Positions 1-8,041 are shown, numbered from the stretch's first letter. The stretch is 64,000 nt of DNA from JABFRJ01 sp031374735 (GCA_031374735.1 JANMGQ010000134.1:1-64000), one strand, 5' to 3'. A program made the numbers and translations. The notes: a model not told the origin generated them from the sequence alone.

Positions 1-117
1 TTTGCACTGTGGCTTTGCACTGTGGCTTTGCACTGTGGCTTTGCACTGTGGCTTTGCACTGTGGCTTTGCACTGTGGCTTTGCACTGTGGCTTTGCACTG
101 TGGCTTTGCACTGTGGC
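1..117. repeat. Nine perfect tandem copies of a 13-bp unit
   Basis: The unit TTTGCACTGTGGC repeats nine times without error and then stops. The array begins at the first base of the window, so it may extend further left. Because 13 is not a multiple of three, every forward frame is open and cycles through the same 13-residue peptide. The ORFs that start here are therefore repeat artefacts. The unit resembles no IS end or CRISPR repeat that I recognise. Confidence 0.97.
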
Positions 118-285
118 TGTTGGAACGTCGACTGCACGAGCGGCGTGTCGAACATCGGACAGACGCTCGCAAATGTTATAATCACAACACCGAATTATGG
201 TCAAGCAGAAAATCAATCTCTTTCTCGCAATACAATATTCGATGCCCCCATAATAGGCATTGGCGCTACCATACCCCAATTTTTC

Positions 286-443
286 GTCATCCCGGCCAAG
301 GGAGGCCCCTTCAGGCCGACCGCCGAGCCGGGATCCAGCGCAGGGGTGTGCGAAGCACGCGATACATCGACCGCTTCGCGGACAGATCGGCTGGATTCCG
401 GATCTGCGCGCGGCCAGAAGTGGCCGCGCTTGTCCGGAATGAC
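286..443. repeat. REP-like composite palindrome
   Basis: The outer arms CGTCATCCCGGCCAAG (286-301) and CTTGTCCGGAATGACG (428-443) are inverted copies with two mismatches. Inside are a second inverted pair (GGGATCCAGC and GCTGGATTCC) and a perfect 9-bp hairpin with a GAAG loop (408-416/421-429). Stretches of this kind, built on GTCATTCCGG and GGATTCCGG, are common between genes in Bradyrhizobium-like genomes. The region 118-547 holds no convincing gene. Confidence 0.6.
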
Positions 444-476
444 GCGGAAAATTTGTTATGTTAGCGCGTATGCCCA

Positions 477-514
477 GAATAGGCCTGTCGCAGATCGGCA
501 CGACAGGCATATTC
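477..514 (-). terminator. Hairpin downstream of the patB-like gene
   Basis: Arms of 14 bases (477-490 and 501-514, one mismatch) with a 10-base loop lie 34 bases past the stop codon of the lyase gene. No T-run follows, so termination is inferred from position and stem strength only. Confidence 0.4.
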
Positions 515-547
515 GGTATCGGCGTTCGCTTTGACCGATCAATTGGC

Positions 548-1732
548 TCAGCGCCGGAGATCCGCGAACGCCGCATCAAGCCGATTGAGGGCTTCGAGCA
601 GGATGGGTCGTGGCGTCGCGATGTTGAAGCGGAAGCTGGTCTCGCCGCCTTGCCCGAACTGGGGACCGGGGCTCGCAAAGATGCGGGCGCGGGTTTTGAT
701 GCGCTCGGAGATATCGGCGAACGGCAAGCCTGTGCCCGCAAAATCAACCCAGGCGAGATAGGTTGACTGCAAGCGCATGGAGCGCGCGCCAGGGGCGGCC
801 GCCTCGATGCGCTTGTCAAAGATGTCGCTGTTTTCGGCGAGGTAGGCCAGCAGTTGGTCGAGCCAAGCATCGCCCGTCCGCCAAGCTGCTTCTGTCGCGA
901 GCATGCCAAAGCTGTTGTAGCTGTCGAGGCCGGTTGCCGAGATGCGTGCGTCAATGCGCTTTTTTAGGTCAGCGTTCGACGTCACGAGGGCGCCGGCATG
1001 CGCGCCGGCCAGGTTGAAGGTCTTGGTGGCGGCGAAGCACGAAACAAGCCGATCGGCGATCTCGGGGGCCGCCGACAGAGCCGGGACATGCCGCGCGCCC
1101 GCGAAGATCAGATCGCAGTGGATCTCGTCGGAGACGAGAAGAAGGTTGTTGTCGCGGCAGAAGAGGGCCAACGCGCGAACCTCATCGCCGGTCCATACGG
1201 TGCCGCCTGGATTGTGTGGCGAGCAGAAGAACACAGCTTTGGTGCGGGCCGTGAGCTTTGATTTCAAGTCAGCGAAATCCATTTCATAGCGACCGTTACG
1301 CTGCACCAGGGGCGACGCGACAGGCTTGCGACCGTTGAGCAGGATGATCTTCGGGAACACATGATAGCCCGGAGAAAAGTACATGATCTCATCGCCGGGT
1401 TCGGTGAGCGCCTGCTGGATGAGGCCGAGACCAGGCACGATTCCCGGGACTTGGCTGACCCAACCGGCTTCGATCTTCAGGTCATGACGACGGGCCAACC
1501 ACTCCTTGAGGGCATTGGCCCAGCTTTTCGAGGGATCACCGTAGTAACCATGCGTCGCGCGCTCGATGTCGGCGCGCAGCGCCTCAGTGACGCCGGGTGG
1601 CGCCACGAAGTCCATGTCGGCGACCCACATGGGGATGACGTCGCCCGCGGCGATGCCTGACAACGTCTCGGCCATGTCCCATTTGGCTGAGTGAGAGCCA
1701 CGACGGTTGATGACGCGATTGAAATCGATCAT
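548..1732 (-). CDS. patB: PatB/MalY-family PLP-dependent C-S lyase (cystathionine beta-lyase type)
   Basis: This is a 394-residue fold-type I PLP enzyme of the MalY/PatB group, which splits cystathionine or cysteine conjugates to thiol, pyruvate and ammonia in the cytoplasm. Family marks are visible: WVADMDF near residue 36, HGYYG near 61, SPHNPGG near 171, SDEIHCDL at 201-208, and the Schiff-base lysine in ATKTFNLAG (K237). The length is normal for the family. Tyr and Arg residues of the active site are in place, so it should be active. The gene stands alone, divergent from nhaA. An aminotransferase role is a weaker alternative. Confidence 0.9.
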   Translation of the reverse strand: MIDFNRVINRRGSHSAKWDMAETLSGIAAGDVIPMWVADMDFVAPPGVTEALRADIERATHGYYGDPSKSWANALKEWLARRHDLKIEAGWVSQVPGIVPGLGLIQQALTEPGDEIMYFSPGYHVFPKIILLNGRKPVASPLVQRNGRYEMDFADLKSKLTARTKAVFFCSPHNPGGTVWTGDEVRALALFCRDNNLLLVSDEIHCDLIFAGARHVPALSAAPEIADRLVSCFAATKTFNLAGAHAGALVTSNADLKKRIDARISATGLDSYNSFGMLATEAAWRTGDAWLDQLLAYLAENSDIFDKRIEAAAPGARSMRLQSTYLAWVDFAGTGLPFADISERIKTRARIFASPGPQFGQGGETSFRFNIATPRPILLEALNRLDAAFADLRR

Positions 1733-1920
1733 GTCGAATCCCTGATGTGAGAGCGCGCTGCGCGTCGCTCCTTGTCGGTCGGGGCAACGGACGGGTCAAG
1801 TTTCATGACTCGATCGTCCATAACCGGGTTGTGCAACGCGACATGCTTGCTTGATCGCAGTTTCCGATTCTAGCGCCGGCCCAGCGCAACAGTACCTATA
1901 TACGGACAGACGGCGAGGGC

Positions 1921-3120
1921 ATGACATCCATGGCGGCTGACGGGACGCAGAAGGTTGAGATCCGTGCCAGTCTCACGCTGCTTGCGGCGACGGTTCTGGC
2001 GCTTGTGATCGCCAATTCGGCCTTGGCGCCGATTTACAAGGACATCCTCGCAGCGCCGTTGAAAATCGGCTTTGGCGACTACGCGCTGGCTGACACGCTG
2101 AAAGGCTGGATCAAGAACGCGCTGATGGCCGTTTTTTTTGTGTTCGTCGGCCTGGAAATCAAGGTCGAGTTCGCCGAGGGTGCGCTCTCAGATCGCCGCC
2201 GTGCGATCCTGCCGTTTGCGGGCGCAGTTGGCGGAATGTTCGCCCCCGCCCTGATCTATCTTTGGCTCGCGGGCGCAAAGCCCGCCTACGTCGCCGGTTG
2301 GGCAATCCCGTCGGCAACAGATATTGCGTTTGCCGTCGGCGTCGTCGGCCTGCTCGGCACGCGCCTGGTGCCCCCAGCGCTCAAGGCCTTCCTGTTGGCC
2401 GTCGCCGTCATCGATGATCTCGGCGCGATCTTGATCATCGCCGTCGCCTATACATCCGGCTTCGGACTTTTCGCACTCGTGCTGTCAGCGCTCGTCATCG
2501 CGGGCTTGGCTCTGATGAACCGACGCGGCATTACGAATGTGTGGGCGTATCTTGGTGTCGGGCTTGTCTTGTGGGTGTTGGTGCTGAAGTCCGGCGTCAA
2601 CCCGACACTCGCCGGTGTCGTCACCGCCCTGTTCGTGCCGCTCAATGGACCCGCCGGCGGACTCAGCGTCGGACCCGGGGGCGTCAGACCGCTGGATGGC
2701 TTGATCACGACCCTGAAGTATCCCGTGCTGTTTGGCATCATGCCGATCTTCGCGCTCGCCAACGCGGGTGTGTCGATGTCTGGGCTCGGCCTCGCGGATC
2801 TCACACATCCCGTCGCCTCGGGCATTGCGCTCGGCCTGTGGCTTGGCAAGCCGGTCGGGATTGTACTGGCAGTCTGGCTGTGTGTCCGCGCCGGCGTCGC
2901 GCAATTGCCTGATGGCGCGTCGTGGCTGCAGATGTTTGGCATCACGTGCATCGCCGGCATCGGCTTCACCATGAGCCTGTTCATCGGCACGTTGGCGTTC
3001 GGCGATGGCGATCTGCTGACCTATGTGCGGGTTGGCGTGCTGCTCGGCTCGACGCTGTCGGCGCTGGCCGGGATAGCCGTGCTTGTCGCAGCGGCTCGCG
3101 TTTCATCAGCCCGCCGCTGA
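1921..3120 (+). CDS. nhaA: Na+/H+ antiporter NhaA
   Basis: This 399-residue integral membrane protein exchanges sodium (or lithium) for protons across the inner membrane. The key acidic residues are present: D134 in SATDIAF and D165/D166 in VIDDLGA, which match the ion-binding aspartates of E. coli NhaA. About twelve hydrophobic segments span the whole length. An ATG at 1930 is a possible alternative start, because the GAGGG at 1914 is very close to the first ATG. The 3' end overlaps the convergent hydrolase gene by 15 bases. Confidence 0.93.
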   Translation: MTSMAADGTQKVEIRASLTLLAATVLALVIANSALAPIYKDILAAPLKIGFGDYALADTLKGWIKNALMAVFFVFVGLEIKVEFAEGALSDRRRAILPFAGAVGGMFAPALIYLWLAGAKPAYVAGWAIPSATDIAFAVGVVGLLGTRLVPPALKAFLLAVAVIDDLGAILIIAVAYTSGFGLFALVLSALVIAGLALMNRRGITNVWAYLGVGLVLWVLVLKSGVNPTLAGVVTALFVPLNGPAGGLSVGPGGVRPLDGLITTLKYPVLFGIMPIFALANAGVSMSGLGLADLTHPVASGIALGLWLGKPVGIVLAVWLCVRAGVAQLPDGASWLQMFGITCIAGIGFTMSLFIGTLAFGDGDLLTYVRVGVLLGSTLSALAGIAVLVAAARVSSARR

Positions 3121-3963
3121 CACCGCGGGATAATGACGCTGATGCCTGGGCCGATCGTCGCGCTCGGCTGCGCCCATCCGGGCCGCGAAAGCGACGACGC
3201 GCTGCTGCACCAGGCGGCGTTGGCGATCGAGTGTGATGAGGTGATAACTGTCATCGAGGATCAGCATGTCGGTGAGCCCGCCGATGCCGGCTGCGATGTC
3301 CTGAGCGTTCGACAGATCCGCCATATCGTCCTCGCGCGGATGAATGATCAGTGTCGGCTGGCGGATCTCATGCAGGTGGCGGCGCACCTGGTCGGCCATC
3401 GCCTGAAACGCGATCAGCGCGCGCAGCGGCGTCGAGAACACTGCGCCCGATGTGCGGTCTTGCATGGCGGCGAGCACAAGGCCGCGAATGCGCTCGTCCT
3501 TGATGCCATAGGGATGACGCTCGGCAACGGACATGTGCGCAGGGACAAGACCCGACGGCAGGTGCCTCGCATAGCGGGCCAAACGCGGCATAGCCCAACC
3601 ATCGAGACGCAAAGCCGGCGCAAGCAAAACCAGACCGTGGACGCGCTTGGGCCTGAGCCGGGCGATATCGAGGGCGATGACAGCACCCATCGAGAGGCCA
3701 ACGACCAGCATCCGTTGGCAACGCCGCGCCAGCACCGCATGGGCTGCCCGTGCACTTTCGCACCAGTCCTCGGCTGAGGAGGCGGCGAGGTCGGTTTCGC
3801 CGGTTCCGTGGCCCGCAAGTTGCACCGAGCACACGGTGTGACCTGCGTCGCCGAGCGCGCGCGCGAGCAGCGCCATTTCGCCTGGCGAGCCGCCCAGGCC
3901 ATGGATCAGCAAAACGCCGAGCGGCCCGCCGATGATCCACTTCGTCCTGTCTCGATCCGTCAT
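3106..3963 (-). CDS. Alpha/beta hydrolase (carboxylesterase-like)
   Basis: This 285-residue cytoplasmic serine hydrolase has an oxyanion-hole motif LLIHGLGGSP near residue 18 and a nucleophile elbow GLSMG with S91. Candidate acid and base are the Asp in HPREDDMADL and the His in DDSYHLITLD near the C-terminus, so the triad appears complete. It resembles monoacylglycerol lipase or carboxylesterase Est30-like proteins; the substrate is unknown. It runs towards nhaA with a 15-base convergent overlap. The IS630 remnant lies directly upstream, so its promoter region may have been rearranged. Confidence 0.85.
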   Translation of the reverse strand: MTDRDRTKWIIGGPLGVLLIHGLGGSPGEMALLARALGDAGHTVCSVQLAGHGTGETDLAASSAEDWCESARAAHAVLARRCQRMLVVGLSMGAVIALDIARLRPKRVHGLVLLAPALRLDGWAMPRLARYARHLPSGLVPAHMSVAERHPYGIKDERIRGLVLAAMQDRTSGAVFSTPLRALIAFQAMADQVRRHLHEIRQPTLIIHPREDDMADLSNAQDIAAGIGGLTDMLILDDSYHLITLDRQRRLVQQRVVAFAARMGAAERDDRPRHQRHYPAVSAAG

Positions 3964-4014
3964 GGAACCTCCGGGTTGTCACCGGGAGCAAAGATCTCAT
4001 GACAGAGGATCGAT

Positions 4015-4040
4015 GGCGACTAGGTAAGTACCTAGTCGCC
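4015..4040. repeat. Near-perfect palindrome with two CTAG sites
   Basis: Two perfect 12-base arms (left arm GGCGACTAGGTA) flank a 2-base centre. Each arm contains CTAG, which is the preferred target of IS630-type elements. The palindrome lies nine bases beyond the stop codon of the transposase remnant and 52 bases upstream of the hydrolase start. It could be an IS end or target scar, or an operator for the hydrolase. Confidence 0.7.
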
Positions 4041-4048
4041 TGAATCTC

Positions 4049-4219
4049 CTAAATCGCCGGATACAGGCTTTTCAGCTTCACACGGGCGTCGGCTGTCGTG
4101 AAGTGCCAGTTGGCTTTGGCGTTGTGGGCGTTGCGGTGCCCCCGCCATGCGGCAACCTCGGTCGTGATGCCCTGTTCACCCAGCGTCCCTTGCGTCGCCA
4201 CCATTCGTGACCGCGTTCA
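4049..4219 (-). pseudogene. C-terminal remnant of an IS630-family transposase
   Basis: Reading the minus strand gives about 55 codons ending in WHFTTADARVKLKSLYPAI and a stop at 4049-4051. This is the typical tail of IS630/DDE endonuclease transposases (family pattern W-x-F-T-T-x-D-A-R-x-K-L-K-x-L-Y-P). A stop at about 4217 closes the frame upstream, and no catalytic DDE part is nearby. Only the last piece of the element is left. Confidence 0.75.
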
Positions 4220-4236
4220 ACCGAGGATGTACCGCC

Positions 4237-4353
4237 ATGCCTGACACCACGATCGCAGCGCCAGCAGCGCCAGACTTTGATCCGGAAGCGATCCTCGCCG
4301 CCACCGCCCGAGACGATGGCCTCGACGATGTCATCCCCTTCGATGATGTCTAA
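4237..4353 (+). CDS. 38-residue acidic protein overlapping the next gene
   Basis: ATG at 4237 follows a GAGG at 4223-4226. The product is short, Ala/Asp-rich and acidic, ending DDVIPFDDV. Its stop TAA lies inside the first codons of the downstream gene (ATGTCTAA, 4346-4353), an arrangement typical of translational coupling. I do not recognise it. It may instead be the N-terminus of the downstream protein separated by a frameshift. Confidence 0.5.
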   Translation: MPDTTIAAPAAPDFDPEAILAATARDDGLDDVIPFDDV

Positions 4354-5494
4354 AGCGCCTGAGTTCGCGCTGGCCCAATACCCGGCCGACAAAGTCGCCA
4401 GCGACGACCTCAAAAATACCTTCGGCCGCGAGAACGTGACCTTCAAACAGGACGATCCCGCAAACAAGTTCTATGCAATCCGCTTCACCGGCAAGACCAA
4501 CTATGACACCTTGAAAGCGTTTGCGGAGCGACACGCCCCGCGGCTCGTCGAACGCGAGCAGAGTTTCAAAAACGCTACGGCGTTCATGAACCAGTTCAAG
4601 GACGCGTTTCCCGGCATCCGGCTTGACGTGCGCCAAGGCAACCTCGCGATCTTCATGCCGCAGCAGGTCGATGCCGTGTCCATGCTCGGCGCCACCTGGA
4701 AGAAGGAGACCGACTTCGCATTCACCAACAGGCAAACCGGCGAGATCGGGAAGGCTGGCGGCTACTGGTCACTGACGATGTCCGACAAAATCGTACCCTT
4801 GCACACGGCCGGCGGACCACCGTCGGTACAAGCTGCACTGACCATCGCGTCGTCCGAACTCGCCGAGCGCATCCACAGTCGTGAATTGGCCACAAGCTTG
4901 AAGTCGCCGCACGAGGCGCTGCAGTTCTCGGTCAAGGGTTCGATGCTGTCGGTCGTGTCACCGCGCGATCCGGTGCTCTGCGAAGCGCTGAAGAAAGACG
5001 CAGGCATGCAGTGGCAGCCACAGTCCAGCGTCTGGCGCGCCCAGGTCACCGACGCCAATGTCGGCAAGCTCAATGAGGTGTTCACGAAACTCGGCACCTA
5101 CCTCACCGGTCAGGCCCTGCAAGCGACACCGACAGAACGCGGCCTGACCAGCAACGAGATCGCCGCGTTGAAAAAAACGCCGCAGCCGAACGGCGCGCCA
5201 CTCGACGAAAAGAACATGCGCCATGTTGAGAACGCCATGCAGCTCGTCTCGCGCACGTTCACGCCGACCGAACTCGCCGACATGCGCGAGATGAAAGCTG
5301 CCGAACACCTGAAGTCGTCGTCACTTCGTCTCGCAGCGCTTTCGAGCGATATGTTCATGCGCGTCACGAAGGCCGTCGATACCGCACAGACCGCTTACCA
5401 GGCCGTAAACGGCATGAAGTTCGACGCCGCGGCAGCCAAGATCGCGCAGATGCAAGCACCCGCACAGGGGCAGGCACAGTCTGCGGCACGCTAA
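4346..5494 (+). CDS. Uncharacterised 382-residue soluble protein
   Basis: I do not recognise a family. The ATG at 4346 overlaps the stop of the short upstream gene, so I chose it over the ATG at 4277, whose extra 23 residues are a Ser/Pro-rich run read over that gene in another frame. The protein has no signal peptide or membrane segment. It alternates charged helices with tryptophan-containing blocks (WKKETDFAF, MQWQPQSSVW) and ends in an Ala/Gln-rich tail. Position next to an IS remnant allows for acquired DNA, but base use looks like its neighbours. Confidence 0.65.
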   Translation: MSKAPEFALAQYPADKVASDDLKNTFGRENVTFKQDDPANKFYAIRFTGKTNYDTLKAFAERHAPRLVEREQSFKNATAFMNQFKDAFPGIRLDVRQGNLAIFMPQQVDAVSMLGATWKKETDFAFTNRQTGEIGKAGGYWSLTMSDKIVPLHTAGGPPSVQAALTIASSELAERIHSRELATSLKSPHEALQFSVKGSMLSVVSPRDPVLCEALKKDAGMQWQPQSSVWRAQVTDANVGKLNEVFTKLGTYLTGQALQATPTERGLTSNEIAALKKTPQPNGAPLDEKNMRHVENAMQLVSRTFTPTELADMREMKAAEHLKSSSLRLAALSSDMFMRVTKAVDTAQTAYQAVNGMKFDAAAAKIAQMQAPAQGQAQSAAR

Positions 5495-5620
5495 GCAATA
5501 TGTCGCGGACGGCCAACAGTGGCCGCCCGCAGAAGTTAGCGGTACTTGATTTGACCGCGGACAAAACAAATCACGCCATCGCGTTTTGCGTGTTGTCGTT
5601 GTCAACGCCGCAGCTCACCA

Positions 5621-5779
5621 TTACGTGGGAGCCTGATAGTGTTGATGAGTGCGCGTTTCCCAGCCGCGATCACCCCATGAATCGTCGCTGAACTCAGGCG
5701 CATCGCGCAATTGCTGCTCATTCACGTTGGTCACGAAACCATTGAGTGTCGTGTCGTACTTCAACGACGGGTGTTCGTG
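5621..5779 (-). pseudogene. Possible C-terminal remnant of a PRC-barrel protein
   Basis: Minus-strand codons read SLKYDTTLNGFVTNV, then EQQLRDAPEF and WGDRGWETRTHQHY before the stop at 5621-5623. This pattern (LKYD..L.GFVT.., LR.AP, WGDR) is like the tail that follows PRC-barrel domains. An in-frame TAG at 5780-5782 removes any upstream part, and no start codon serves the piece. The rest of 5495-5978 shows nothing I can support. Confidence 0.45.
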
Positions 5780-5978
5780 CTACGCGACCCGGCGATCGAC
5801 ATGGGCAGCCACTGCGCTCGAGCCGCGCGTGGCTGACCAAAGACACGCAAATCGTACTGGACTGAAACTCAGTTGTACTGAGCACATAGAGATCGCGGCG
5901 GGTATCTCACGCCGGTCGGAACGCCGCGACCGCACCTGTTATCTCACCTGATTCACGCAGCGCGAATGCGAGCGTCAA

Positions 5979-6003
5979 GGAACCGGCGCTGCGGTCAGGC
6001 GTT
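5979..6003 (+). promoter_or_regulatory. EcfG promoter, GGAAC-N16-CGTT
   Basis: Exact match: GGAAC 5979-5983, CGTT 6000-6003, 30 bases before the secreted-protein start at 6033. Confidence 0.85.
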
Positions 6004-6032
6004 ATCCCAGTGCCATCAAATAGGAGACACTG

Positions 6033-6365
6033 ATGACCATCCGCGCTCTTGCCGCCCTCTCACTTGTTGCCGCCATGGCAACAAGCGTTACTCCGTTGCA
6101 AGCCCAAGGTGTCGACGTCAGGATCGGCGTACCGGGGTTCTATGGTGGCTTTTACAGCAGGCCCGACTACTACCAGTATGGCAGGCGTGGAGGCTACTAT
6201 CGAGACGATGACTGGCGTTATGAGCGTTATGCGCCGCGCCGCAGTCCGCGGGTGTATGGATACGTCCAACGGAACGACCAACCAACATTGCGTATTTCTC
6301 CGGGAGGCTGCGGGACCTACTGGTTCTGGGACGGGTCGAGCTGCGTTGACGCCCGTGGCAGATAA
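6033..6365 (+). CDS. Small secreted Tyr/Gly/Arg-rich protein
   Basis: A 110-residue protein with a clear signal peptide (TIRALAALSLVAAM, cleavage near LQAQG) and a mature part rich in Tyr, Gly and Arg. It ends in GGCGTYWFWDGSSCVDAR, a Cys-containing motif seen in many small exported proteins of Bradyrhizobium and Rhodopseudomonas. AGGAG sits 6-7 bases before the ATG. The exact EcfG site upstream makes it a likely general stress envelope protein. Its molecular function is unknown. Confidence 0.85.
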   Translation: MTIRALAALSLVAAMATSVTPLQAQGVDVRIGVPGFYGGFYSRPDYYQYGRRGGYYRDDDWRYERYAPRRSPRVYGYVQRNDQPTLRISPGGCGTYWFWDGSSCVDARGR

Positions 6366-6630
6366 CTCGGCTTGCGAATGGCCGGGCATGGCGTGCAACA
6401 CTTACTTCTATGAATTTGTACGTCACCCGTCGCGGCGTGATCCCGCGATCAACGAGCAGAACTGGGATCACGACCCGGCCCTCATCCGTGTAGGATCGCT
6501 CGTCCTTCGCCATCGAACAGCTGGACATCGCCACTGGGACTCTTTTCTGGGACTCTTTTCTTGCAACCATTACTTTCCAACTACGACAACCCTGCCTGCA
6601 ATCGGTTCCGCGTCCGCCGGAGCAGGACCG
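6366..6630. other. Gene-free stretch with a duplicated 13-mer
   Basis: No convincing gene. TGGGACTCTTTTC occurs twice in tandem (6535-6547, 6548-6560). The hairpins seen here are weak. Confidence 0.6.
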
Positions 6631-6655
6631 GGAACACTCCACATGCGACCGCGTT
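6631..6655 (+). promoter_or_regulatory. EcfG promoter, GGAAC-N16-CGTT
   Basis: Exact match: GGAAC 6631-6635, CGTT 6652-6655. Transcription would start near 6662, which fits the ATG at 6712 better than the GTG at 6673. Confidence 0.85.
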
Positions 6656-6711
6656 TAACCGGTGGTGCGTGAGTGAAGTTGCACACCCGAAATCAACCGG
6701 ACAGGAAGCGA

Positions 6712-7032
6712 ATGCTGCCCCATCTGACGAAGCTTGGAAAGCTGTTCGCACATCCATTAATGTATCTGGTTGTGCTCGTGTTCGCGGCTCTCTGGTACGT
6801 GTTCGACCGGGAAACATTCGATTGGCGCGCGATTGCGACGCTGGCGACCTGGTTCATGACGCTGCTCATCACGCGCACGGCCGCCCGTGACACACAGGCG
6901 ATTCACGCCAAGCTGGATGAGCTTCTTCGCTCAGACCCAGACGCTGAAACCGAGCTCGCGAAGCTCGACAGTCAGGAGCTGGAGCACATCGCGCGTTTCC
7001 GCGACGAAAAGCATCGTCGGTTGGCCGAGTAG
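6712..7032 (+). CDS. Low-affinity iron permease family protein (PF04120-like)
   Basis: A 106-residue membrane protein with two hydrophobic segments (LMYLVVLVFAALWYVF and WRAIATLATWFMTLLI) followed by the signature RDTQAIHAKLDELLR and a charged helix. This matches the small bacterial members of the low-affinity iron permease family; metal transport by such short forms is not proven. The ATG at 6712 has AGGAAG just upstream. A GTG at 6673 would add 13 residues but lies too close to the EcfG promoter. Likely stress-induced. Confidence 0.78.
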   Translation: MLPHLTKLGKLFAHPLMYLVVLVFAALWYVFDRETFDWRAIATLATWFMTLLITRTAARDTQAIHAKLDELLRSDPDAETELAKLDSQELEHIARFRDEKHRRLAE

Positions 7033-7272
7033 AACATCAGCCAACGAGCGTTCGCGATGGACAAAAAAGGTGGTTGCCCGGGCAGCAGCGCAGATCAAAT
7101 GCTTCGCTGAGCCCTCCCGGGTGACCCGACGCCAGCATTATGGCACAGCCTGTGCGGTGAGCTATGAGAAAGGCCAGCGGCTTTTGCTGGTTTCTCGATC
7201 CGCGGCGCGCAACGGCCGCTACCAGCTGACGTGATGCGTCCGGCGGGGCATCTCGGTATCACAGTGTCGCTT
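7033..7272. other. Gene-free stretch with one hairpin
   Basis: A hairpin (7166-7178 with 7186-7196, two-base bulge) may end the preceding transcript. Nothing else is supported here. Confidence 0.4.
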
Positions 7273-7298
7273 GGAACTCCCGTCGACACTTCCGCGTT
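7273..7298 (+). promoter_or_regulatory. EcfG promoter of sodC, GGAAC-N17-CGTT
   Basis: Exact match with 17-base spacing: GGAAC 7273-7277, CGTT 7295-7298, 54 bases before the sodC start. Confidence 0.85.
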
Positions 7299-7352
7299 GT
7301 GACCTTGATTGTCACATCTCAGGCCCTTCCGCCCCTCACATGGAGATTGTCG

Positions 7353-7901
7353 ATGGCTCGGTCCATGCTTCTCGTAACACTGTCGTTGGCCGCATTCGTG
7401 TCAGCGCCGATCACAGTGACCACAATGGCCAACGCTCAATCACCGACGATTCTAGAGGTCAATCGAATCTCTGATACTGCGGTCGGCGAAAAAATCGGCA
7501 CGATCACCGTCACCGAAAGCAAATCTGGCGTTCGCTTAAAGGTCGCGGTCCAGGGCCTGGCAGCAGGCCAACACGGGTTTCACGTTCACCAGAATGGAGA
7601 CTGCGGCCCCGCCATGAAGGACAGCAAGATGACCGCAGGCGAGGCTGCCGGCGGTCATTACGACCCCGATGGCAAGAAATCGCACAAAGGCCCGAATGCT
7701 GCCGGGCATAAGGGTGACCTGCCGAGGCTTTCGTCGACGGCCCAAGCCATCGATCAGACCGTTACCGCGCCGCGCCTACGGTTCAGCGACATCAGAGCTC
7801 GAACCCTGATCATTCACGAGGCCGGCGACAACTACTCCGATCGACCGGAGAATGGCGGCGCCAAGGGGCGTGTGGCCTGCGCGCGCGTCCCTGCCCAGTG
7901 A
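7353..7901 (+). CDS. sodC: Periplasmic Cu/Zn superoxide dismutase
   Basis: A 182-residue precursor that turns superoxide into peroxide and oxygen in the periplasm. The signal peptide is residues 1 to about 28. Copper ligands are in GFHVHQNGDCG and the zinc loop in AGGHYDPDGKKSHKGPN with GHKGDLP. The final copper His lies in LIIHEAGDNYSD, and the disulfide cysteines are in GDCG and ACARV. All ligands are present. The start at 7353 has GGAG seven bases upstream; an ATG-less extension to 7299 would spoil the signal peptide. An EcfG promoter is present, so it belongs to the stress regulon. Confidence 0.93.
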   Translation: MARSMLLVTLSLAAFVSAPITVTTMANAQSPTILEVNRISDTAVGEKIGTITVTESKSGVRLKVAVQGLAAGQHGFHVHQNGDCGPAMKDSKMTAGEAAGGHYDPDGKKSHKGPNAAGHKGDLPRLSSTAQAIDQTVTAPRLRFSDIRARTLIIHEAGDNYSDRPENGGAKGRVACARVPAQ

Positions 7902-7966
7902 TCAGCGGAGCGCGCAACGGGACTGCCGATTCGGAATCCGTATCTCAACAGCATGAGGAGTTTGTC

Positions 7967-8041
7967 ATGGACGGCATCATCTATCTGGTCGGCTTGGTTG
8001 TTGTGGTAATGGCAGTGCTCACTCTGTTCGGGCTTCGGTGA
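7967..8041 (+). CDS. 24-residue single-span membrane protein, copy 1
   Basis: ATG at 7967 follows TGAGGAG (7954-7960). The peptide starts MDGIIYLVG, continues as a run of Val/Leu and ends FGLR. It is clearly related to the product of 32201-32275 (MNGIIYIVG start, LGLR end; about 15 of 24 residues identical). Two independent loci with good ribosome sites make translation likely. Function is unknown; small stress-induced membrane peptides often tune membrane enzymes. It follows sodC by 65 bases and may share its transcript. Confidence 0.75.
   Translation: MDGIIYLVGLVVVVMAVLTLFGLR

Noticed and set aside
122..147. GGAAC followed 17 bases later by CGTG
   Set aside because: The -10 element mismatches at the fourth base, and no gene starts downstream.
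9..534. Overlapping forward ORFs of 150-170 codons from the first bases
   Set aside because: Their first third is the 13-bp repeat, which is open in every frame, and the rest crosses the REP-like palindrome. No ribosome site or protein-like composition.
5917..5940. GGAAC near 5917 with TGTT behind it
   Set aside because: The spacing is 14 bases, outside the 16-17 range of all other sites.
6673..6711. GTG start for the iron-permease-like gene
   Set aside because: It would begin about 10 bases from the predicted transcription start and has no ribosome site; the ATG at 6712 has one.
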